Positions 1 through 64,000 of a stretch of 64,000 nucleotides of DNA are shown piece by piece. Made by a program: the position numbers and the translations under genes. Below the pieces are notes generated by a model, which worked only from the letters and a program-made list of their open reading frames with translations, was not told the origin of the DNA and ran no database searches. Each line of letters begins with the position of its first letter. The stretch's first letter is position 1. The stretch is from Tolypeutes matacus (taxonomy: Eukaryota; Chordata; Mammalia; Cingulata; Chlamyphoridae): contig JAKSZT010054396.1 in the NCBI GenBank assembly GCA_026826555.1, positions 21,507,136-21,571,135 on the forward strand, in the 5' to 3' direction.

Positions 1-3
1 AAA

Positions 4-50
<47 letters not shown>

Positions 51-51
51 A
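1..51. repeat. (AAAT)n microsatellite at window edge
   Basis: About thirteen AAAT units. DAS SINEs in this window end in the same ATAAATAAAT tail (for example 13135-13178), so this is probably the 3' tail of a + strand SINE whose body lies left of the window. Confidence 0.85.
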
Positions 52-559
52 AGAAAATACGAGGCCATTAAAGCTTGTACTTGAAAAACATGGCATGAAT
101 TTTTTTTCAGAGCCATACTAGATTTCCTTTTTAGCCTTCTTGGCTATTCTTAAGCTATGGCTCTGACTCTTGGTCAAATTCAGTGCCTTATTTTTTGAGT
201 GCCTACAGTCTGTCAGTTATGCCCTCTTCTAGAGAAGAGGTAGGAGAAATGTGTCTTTATCAGTTTCTTCTGTCATTTTGGTGTCTCTTCTCAAAGACTA
301 TTTTCTTAGTCCTAATAGTTCTATTTCTTTAGCTGTTGTCATAGAATCAATGGCATAACCATTTTTAGTAAATATTTTAGCCATGTCCCCACTTCAGCAT
401 TTTACCTGAGGAGAAGCCCACATTTACAAAACAGACAAATCTGGGATAATTATTAATTTTATGCTACTATTCACTATGGGCTTTCCATGAACAATGAAGG
501 GTCCTAGTTAATTTATTATAAACTATGGATGATACTTATCCTCTGTATCACATGAGATG

Positions 560-690
560 ATTTGATAATAACTAACATTATAGCTTCCCTGTAGCGAAGT
601 TATATGTTAGATACTTTGGTATATGTATAAAATCTCTTAATTCTCATAATAACTCTATGGGTGTACAGTTTGATTCATGGATATCATCTC
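560..690 (+). repeat. MIR-like fragment (faint)
   Basis: Degenerate match to the MIR core, ending in TCTCATAATAACTCTATGGG, which resembles the MIR phrase for tetranucleotide-spaced TCCTCACAACAACCCTATGAGG. Confidence 0.4.
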
Positions 691-1499
691 TCTACCTCTG
701 TGCAAAGGTTTCCTTATGCACATATATTAATGTTAAAAATAAATTAAAGAAGACGGCCATTGGCAAATTAGCACATTTTTTTCACATGTCTGAAAGGAAT
801 ACCTGCCATTTGTCAAAGCAATTTTGTAGAACATTTGTAAACCATTGTTCTGGGATTATATTTTTTCAAAAATACATTTAATGACAATTTCCTTTAGTGG
901 TCTATATTGAGAAATGTAGGCTCGCTACATTCTAACACCTTCTGTGAAATGTGAACAGATTATCCTTTATTGGGAGGCTTGTGCTTTTTCAGCATTATAA
1001 CAAGGTCTTTAACAAAATCCTTTTCTCAGAGAATTTTGGTAAAGCTCTATGCAGAAAAAGAAAACTTATGTCCAAGTTCACAGTTTTTATTTGAATCCAT
1101 TATTGGAGCATTCTTTCAATGCCCAAGAAGGGAGTCATTTATTCACATTAGAGTGTTTTGACCACAAATCAAGAAAATTCCATTTATATCACTGGCCTAC
1201 CTCTGAAACAAGTTGCTGAGCCGTGGGAGCCTGTTTTTGTATCCTAAAACTGTAAACTACCCTCCTACATGTCCTTGGGATGGGAAGGGTTTGCCATGCT
1301 AAGAATGACACTGCTCCCCTACATTTCATTCCATATGCTACCCCTAGAGGAATCTCCCTGTAACACCCCTCTTGAGAAGTCATCCATCGCCCCTTTTGTC
1401 ACCAGCTTAAGCATACCATTCGAGGACCCCCACTACTGAAATCCAATCCAACCTTTAAATCTTCCACCTTAATTTTTAGCTACAGCTGAGAAACCACAG

Positions 1500-1885
1500 C
1501 CAATGCTGGTCTACTTGCTATACTTCAATCTAGGTCTCCCAATTTCCTGCCTCCTTGCCTTTGCACATTCCATTCCTTTCTCCTTCTTTTCTTTCTTCCT
1601 CTGTTTCTGTGCAAATCCTGTTCATCCTTTTAAGTCCTACCCAAATCCCACATCTTCCTTGACCGCCCTAGCAAATGGTCATAGCCCCTTCTTCTAAATT
1701 CCCACAGGACTTTATTGTCCATCTATGTCACATCCAGCTTTTAGGAGCCATCATTCTTTAGTAAATATCTTTTCCTTCTCTGCATGGTCTTCAAGATTTA
1801 AAAAATTTTGTATCTTGTCCTTTCCTTTTAGTAGCCTTGCACATGTTTAAGCACTCAATAAATATGTGATTAGTTTAGTGATATC
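1500..1885 (+). repeat. L2 LINE 3' segment
   Basis: Follows the L2 3' order: CTCCTTGCCTTTGCACATTCC, then pyrimidine-rich sequence, then ACTTTATTG, ending with GCACTCAATAAATATGTG. Confidence 0.75.
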
Positions 1886-2107
1886 AGGTGCTTCAAGCTC
1901 TTTGGGAATGATGCTATGAAAACACTGTACCGAAAAGGAAGAAAATAATATTTGGAGCCAAAGCAATGTTAGTTCCTTCCTGGCTGTCTTGCTGCAAATG
2001 TTGGAATGTCCATTTTAGGCATTTAGCTATGATCTCAGTAGGGGGGATTGTTTTTCTATCCTTTTTGAGTCACTGACTTGTATTATTGGGAGTCCCAATT
2101 GCCATAG

Positions 2108-58221
<56,114 letters not shown>

Positions 58222-58735
58222 TAAGAGCCTCACGTTCTCTGTGTGAATCTAGAAAGCTCCATCTCCACCAGTCGCACCAAGGTTCAGGGATTTCTTTGGC
58301 TTGTGCATGCATGATTCTGAAGTTCAGTTTTCCACCCAAAGGTTGCAATCCAGGATCCAAGGCCATGAGACCCTGGGCTGGCATTTTTAAATGAATGGCC
58401 AACAAGCTGATAGCACATAATTCATTTCCATCTCCAGAGAGGGCTTATCTTGGAAGCATCAGCAGTAGGTTCCCCTCCAGCCCTGAGATTTAATTTCTCT
58501 GTGCCCTTTTCTGCTCTCTGGCACAGTGAAGGAGTAATGGGATTTTTTATTGTTCCTGCAGTTGCATAAACACAATAGCTCAAAAAGTATTTAGTGGCAT
58601 TAAGAATAACATCCCAGCATTCCTTGAGGAATAGATGTTTGTTTATGGATACTGATCCTCAAGGCTTTAAAATGAGAGCCTCTGCCTGCTTTCTAGAACA
58701 GAAAATGAAGAGTGGTGAAAGGACCCTGGGGTTTT

Positions 58736-58848
58736 TGTTTTTGTTTTTGTTTTTGTTTTTGTTTTTGTTTGGAGGTACCTGGGCCGAGGATTGAACCAAA
58801 GACCTTGTATGTGGGGAGCCAGTGTTCAACCAGGGGGGACTAAAAACC
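58736..58848 (-). mobile_element. Short SINE with (TTTTTG)n tail, antisense
   Basis: - strand GGTTGAACACTGGCTCCCCA, TTTGGTTCAATCCTCGGCCC. Its tail is a clean (TTTTTG)n microsatellite at 58735-58770. Flanks ACCCTGGGGTTTTT / CCCTGGGTTTTTT. The A-box end is degenerate. Confidence 0.8.
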
Positions 58849-58867
58849 CCCCCTGGGTTTTTTAGTC
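58838..58867. other. Inverted repeat / hairpin
   Basis: GACTAAAAACCC pairs with GGGTTTTTTAGTC (one bulged T) around a short C-rich loop. It overlaps the head end of the adjacent antisense SINE and its target repeat. Confidence 0.7.
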
Positions 58868-59214
58868 TGAGGAAGTAAAGACTCCTGAAGCTCTGTGCAG
58901 ATATTCAAAAAGCTAGTAGTGTGGAAAGGGGATTAGGCATTTCACAAAGTATAGAACTAGAGTCAACCTCCAGACCTGTGGGTGAACTCTATTAGGAGGT
59001 AGATTTTGGCACCTGTGAAAGGAAGCGCATTCTAGCAGTCCACAGACTGCCTTAGGATGTAAGGAGCACCTTATCCCTGGAAGTATTTAGGCATAGGATG
59101 GATTGAAATCACCAGGTAGGGATGTTGTAGAGGGATGTTCTCAAGTGTCAGGTGTCGGGGAAGTCGGACCTGGCTGAGAATCCTGTTTCAGTTCTTTATT
59201 ACCTAATTTGAACC

Positions 59215-59360
59215 TGCTCTTCTACCTTCTCTGAGATTTGATTGCATCTTCTGTACACTGATAATACCTCCAAGTTTATAGGGTTGTTGGGATGTTTAGA
59301 AGTAATATACGTAAAATACCTAGCATGGTACTTGGCTTGTAAGAAGCTACTTAGTCACTT
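59215..59360 (-). repeat. MIR fragment, antisense
   Basis: ATAGGGTTGTTGGGATGTTT, AAAATACCTAGCATGGTACT, TGGCTTGTAAGAAGC. Confidence 0.65.
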
Positions 59361-59831
59361 GTATCTTGATGATGATGAAGATGATAATGCTACAACTACT
59401 CTCATGGTGGTGGCACTAGTGACTTTTAAGAAACCTAGTGACTCTGCACGATTTTCTGGGCTGAATGCAGCACACTCTCCTCTTCCTCCTCCTCCTGCCC
59501 ACCTCCATTTTGCATTCTCTACATGTCTCTGGAAAGATGAAGAAGTTTCAAATGAGGATCAGGGGGCTTTGTTATAAAATAGAGCCAGGCTGTGAAAGAA
59601 ACAATAGCTCTTTCCTCTGGTGGGCAGCCACCTATTTACCTCCCTCTCCCCTTACCACGTGTGCTTCCTCCCTTGGCATCTTCCTCCCAAAGACCACAGA
59701 TGTGAAAGCATCTTCGTTTTATCACACAGACAGCCCTCATGCGAGGGGCTGCCTCTCTCTACTCCCCTCCACCTTGTGTGAGCCAAGCCTTCCCCAGTGA
59801 TCAGGGTTTACCCAATAGGCTTGGTCTAACG

Positions 59832-60018
59832 CAGTGGTTCTCAAGCTTGAGTGGGCACCAGAATCACCTGCCGGCTTATTAAAACACAGATTTGCTAGTG
59901 ATCCTCTAGCATCTGACTCTGTGGGTCTGAGGCGAAGCCAAACACATTTGTGTTTCTAAAAAGTTCCCAGATGATGCTGATTGTGCTGATCCAGGGACCC
60001 CGTTTTGGGAACCACTAG
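59832..60018 (+). repeat. MER5A DNA transposon, full length
   Basis: 187 bp from CAGTGGTTCTCAAGC to TTTGGGAACCACTAG (inverted ends), with CACCAGAATCACCTG and AAAAAGTTCCCAGATGATGC inside. Confidence 0.9.
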
Positions 60019-62164
60019 TGTAAAAGGTACCTCCTGTCTGATTGATAAAGTCAGGTGTGGTTCTGTGTGAAGGTGAATTGGAAGGGTGATGTTAAGAAAA
60101 CCCAAACAGCTCTATCACTGCTCCTCTTGGGCCCAACTTTATGTCACAAAGTAGGCGGGGGATTAAAATCAGACAACAAAATGCACCAAATCTCTTCGTT
60201 CTGTCTGCTAGCTTCCTGCTTGCTTTGGTTTTGGCAAGTAAAACCATCTTTCCAGCCTGCTTTACAAGTTACAGACTTGTATACCAGCCAGCTGGGAGCA
60301 TCTGCCAGCCAAAAGTAGGCAATTTAGGAACATTGTGTCTTAACCAAGGCTGCTCCCTTCCAGCTCTCAGCTGCATGGTTCCCTACTTAAGTTTTATCAC
60401 ACCCTTTACTGCCTTCAGGCCCAAGGATCCGAGTTACACGATGCTATCTCGGTGATTGGCTGTGACGCTGAGGGGAGAGGACTCTTTCACATCCAGGCCA
60501 GTAGCTCCAAGAATCCTAGCCAGCCTCCCCTTTCTACACTTAATTCTACTGTACAGACAATGCTTAAGAAATAGTATTCTGGTCAAAGGGTTGAGCTTTC
60601 TCTTAGTATTTATTTTCTAAAGCACATAAAGGTGAAGATTAAATTAGTTTCTCTCTAATGTAGTCATAACTTTGGGCATGGCATTTCAGGAGCCTTGTGG
60701 TTACCTAAATTGACAATTTCTCCTCTTTGTCTAGAGAACATCAATTGCATTTATTCCACAGGAGGTTATTGGCGCAATTAAGGCGTTTGGGGATCCTGAC
60801 CAGCCATGTGTTCAAAATGTATATTTGTTTGTACTTTTCTGTAAATATGAAGACTCATATATATATATCACAGTTCCAAAGAGTGACCTTGAGTTTACCA
60901 ATCTATAAAAACAAGATTACCACAGTCTCTCCTTGGGTTTTCACTCCCTTGGGTTTGTCTTTCCTTTTCCTTTTCCCAACCCTCAATGTAATTTTTCTTT
61001 ACAGACATATTTAGCACAAGCAATCATTTCTTTTGGCTCATATAATATGGATAAAATCAAACTGTAATTAGCACCTCAAGTTAATTCAGGAAAAGCCTTT
61101 GTCAGTTTATTTTCATTTCAAACAGGTTTGTGTGTGTGTTGTTTTGTTTTGTTGTTTTTTGTGTATGGGTTTTGTTTTTTGAGAGAGAGAACATGAAAGC
61201 CTTCACTAAATCAATTACCTTCCCAAATGGATTCTTTACTCTTGCAGTGCCATATTTGTGTACGTGAAGACTATTGTTCTTGTTATTATCATGTTCAAGA
61301 AAACTAAGATGTGCAGAGGGAACATTATCTTGCAGTCCCTTAATGTAGCTTTTGAGAAGTCTGATTCAGCTTAAGGATCTTCCTTAATTCTCAAGGAAAG
61401 AGAACGGGTTAGGTGAGAATCGTATAAACAGTTCATTCATCCACCTTTGCTCTGACTTCACGGGAACACTTCACTTGCCTGTCAAGTCTGCTTTTTCGTT
61501 TCCCTCCTATAACTGAAATGTACATAATCTACCTCTGGTTCATTATTAGAAGCATTAAAACCCAGACTGGAAATGTCTTTTCTGTTGGTTTTTTAATCCT
61601 GTGGTCCATTTCATGGGAGGGAAATTTCAAGATACTCCAGTAATTAGTCCAACTAGACGCTGGAGAAACAGAAAAATATTGAAAGTACTCAGAGGTAGGG
61701 CTTCTGGCCACACCACAAAAGAGGGATCGATAGAAAAATTTTAATGCTGCCTGTTTGTCAAGACTCTCCTCATGGAGTCATATTTTCAAGAGGCTTAAAA
61801 TTTCCAAAAAGTGTCCAATAGCAATATTTCTAAATCCATAATCCACAGGAGTAGCAGCCATACCTTGGCCCAGGCAGACATGGAGCTGAGGAATTCCTGG
61901 CATCCATTCCCATATTTCCAGTAATGTTTATAGATTCAACCTTTTAGAACAGGGCATATTTTTAAGGGCCAATCAAATAAAATACCATTATTTTCCTTCT
62001 TGGAATTTCAAGACATAACTGTCACATCTGCAGAACAAAGAGGTGATATTTGAAAGTTTAATCCCAGCTCTCCCTGGTCTATACTAGTCACACCCGCCTA
62101 GGAGGTGGGGGAGCAGCAGATCAGTTCACAAAAGGTGGCATGGTGATGTTGCAAGAATTGGCTG

Positions 62165-62275
62165 TGCGGCCCACTTCATTTGTTCATTCATTCATTGATT
62201 CATTCATTAAATATTTACTGAGCTGGGCACCTTCTATGTGCCACTTGCTAGGCAGGTGGATTGTTTCACAGCTAC
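62165..62275 (-). repeat. L2 3' end, antisense
   Basis: ATTCATTCATTGATTCATTC, AAATATTTACTGAGCTGGGC, ACCTTCTATGTGCCACTTGC. Confidence 0.72.
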
Positions 62276-62279
62276 CACC

Positions 62280-62440
62280 TGTGCTACCTCATGCATGTCA
62301 ATAAATCTTTCTACGCCTTGTACAATAGGGGTAAAGAAATGATAATATAATAATTTTTAAAACCCATTCCTCAGTTTTTTCTTGAAGATTAAATAAGAGC
62401 TTTGTACACTATAAAGCACTATGCAACTTGAAAGTTCTTT
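62280..62440 (-). repeat. MIR-like fragment, antisense
   Basis: TTCCTCAGTTTTTTCTTG, AGATTAAATAAGAGCTTTGT, ATAAAGCACTATGC. Confidence 0.5.
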
Positions 62441-62670
62441 TTCATTGGTTTTATTACTAATATTCTTGTGTTTTGGTCTTCTAGGAAGATTTTAATATTC
62501 TACTAGAACTGAAAGGTGGGAGTTCCCCGGCCCTCTGGTCTTGTTCTCAATAGCTCATATTTCTAGCTTGCAAAAACCTCTGGGCTCTGTGAGGACCTGA
62601 GCTTCAGATGCTGCTGGCTTAATGAGAAGCCAAGTCAAGGGAGCCAAGACAACCCCCACCCCAATACACA

Positions 62671-62700
62671 CTCCCCCCCCCCCACACACACACACATACA
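62671..62700. repeat. C-run with (CA)n
   Basis: CTCCCCCCCCCCCACACACA, then more CA units. Confidence 0.9.
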
Positions 62701-63638
62701 GTAGCTGTCCCTGCTTCCTGTGGGCACAGAGCAATAACAGAATGGAGTCGTGTGTGGTAACGTTTTAAAAGACACTAGAGCTTCATTTGAACAATGGTTT
62801 AAACGAAACTGAAACACTCCTCGCTCTGTGCTATTCCACAGTCTCTTTCTAGTTAAACATCCTTTGCTTCCATCACCCTCACAACTCATATCCCATGGAA
62901 AGAGGCAGCGTTTCGAGGACGGAGGGAAGTAACAAGCCCTTGGTGTAGAGAGGTTTGTCCTCGGGTGTCATTCGGGTCTTATTTTCTGAGGACCTTTCTG
63001 GCAGCTGTCCATGAGGCCCCTGACGTCTTGGGGCAAAGGTGTCATTGATCTTCCCCAGTCACTAATACAGGACTTCGCCTGCAGGGCAAGGGGCAGAATT
63101 ACTCTCTTGGCCCTAGCCTCTCTATTGGGAGCTAGGAAGACAAGCCAAGTGCTCACATGACTGGGTGTGATGTGCTCGATTAATTCGGAAACTTTATTTG
63201 TATTGCGGGTTATGAGGTGTTTGGATTAGAGGTCTAATGGCCTACCCAGTAAAAAGAATATGTTGCAAAAAAGTTGTTATTGTAATATGTAATGGACACA
63301 ATAAGATGTTAGGTGTATGTGAATTACCCTGAAATGATAGGTCAAGTGATAATAGAAAAACTAAATTACATATAATGAAGCACTGGATTTGCTCAGTGAT
63401 GTGTAGTTTTATAACTATACACTAATATATATAAAGCAAACCTTTATTATTGAAATGTCAACAGGAAAAATAACTTGTTATTGCGTGTCTGAAATTCTTG
63501 CTCCCGTCCCCATTTTCCCAATGAAATAATTGTTTTTATAACACAATTTTTGATCGTATGAGGTTTGTTAGGAATGCAAATATCAGGCAATACCAGAATG
63601 ATCTAAATCCTGCATATCCATTATAAAACAAATGTAGG

Positions 63639-63715
63639 GGGGTCGGATGTAGCTCAACTGGTTGGGCGTCCGTCCCTCCGGGTTCGATCCCCGGGACCTC
63701 CCGGTAAAAAAAAAA
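63639..63715 (+). mobile_element. Very short DAS-type SINE, young
   Basis: 77 bp with clean Pol III boxes: A box TAGCTCAACTGG, B box GGTTCGATCCC, ending in CCTCCCGGTAAAA. Perfect 14-bp target repeats AAAACAAATGTAGG at 63625-63638 and 63716-63729. Confidence 0.93.
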
Positions 63716-64000
63716 AAAACAAATGTAGGCAATGCATTTTAAGACAAGAGGGAATATGAGTTATCATGAAGGTGCTGTGGGAACAGTGGTGTACTGGTAC
63801 ATGTTTAACAACTGGCTCTCTGGGGATAAAAAGCCCTGAGTTGTAACATTTACTGATTTCTGCAATAAAATACTCACCATGACCAATTGCAACCTACCAG
63901 TGTGACTATCACTGAACTCCAAGTTGGAAAGAGATGTGCAGTCCTACACCATTATATAATATAATATTTCCAAAACACATATGCAATAGACATTAATCAC

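Noticed and set aside
63639..63715. tRNA gene candidates at the SINE heads
   Set aside because: A and B boxes are present, but there is no cloverleaf with an anticodon arm, and each unit has an A tail and target repeats. They are SINEs.

Overview
The window is a mammalian nuclear genome segment that lies entirely inside one gene, the long-tailed class I myosin MYO1E, read on the + strand. Seventeen consecutive coding exons (called exons 1-17 here, local numbering) run from 2415 to 58220. Joined in frame they give about 724 residues, matching roughly residues 304-1027 of the 1108-residue human protein as I remember it. Every exon junction keeps frame with GT-AG introns, and I see no stop, frameshift or missing block. 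The 5' part of the gene (N-terminal motor with P-loop and switch I) lies upstream of the window. The last roughly 81 residues (end of the tail and the SH3 domain) lie downstream of 64000.

The organism is most likely a xenarthran, probably an armadillo. About 25 tRNA-derived SINEs carry the head typical of the DAS SINE families known from armadillo (tRNA-Ala-like, with a B box of the GGTTCGATCC type). There are no Alu, B1/B2, Bov-tA or carnivore SINEs. Old mammal-wide repeats (MIR, L2, MER5A, MER20, L1M 3' ends) fill much of the remaining intron space, as expected for a placental genome.

Layout: 1-2414 is the end of an upstream intron. 2415-10109 holds exons 1-6 (TEDS site, switch II, relay region). 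14376-14457 is exon 7 and 22718-22824 is exon 8 (actin-binding loop). Exons 9 and 10 (31352-31450, 37988-38132) complete the motor and converter. Exon 11 (41888-42002) carries the single IQ motif. Exons 12-15 (42220-53237) make up the TH1 membrane-binding region. Exons 16-17 (55068-58220) make up the proline-rich TH2 region. 58221-64000 is an open intron. The domains act in series: actin-activated ATPase, a calmodulin-binding lever, then a lipid-binding tail that holds the motor at membranes.

No second gene, RNA gene, promoter or CRISPR array could be supported. The unusual material is in the SINEs. One retroposon at 44969-45608 has about 190 bp of extra 5' sequence inside an 18-bp target duplication. 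Two long elements are built from three tRNA-like modules. Two SINEs sit back to back between three copies of one target sequence, and one insertion looks like nothing but a poly(A) tail.
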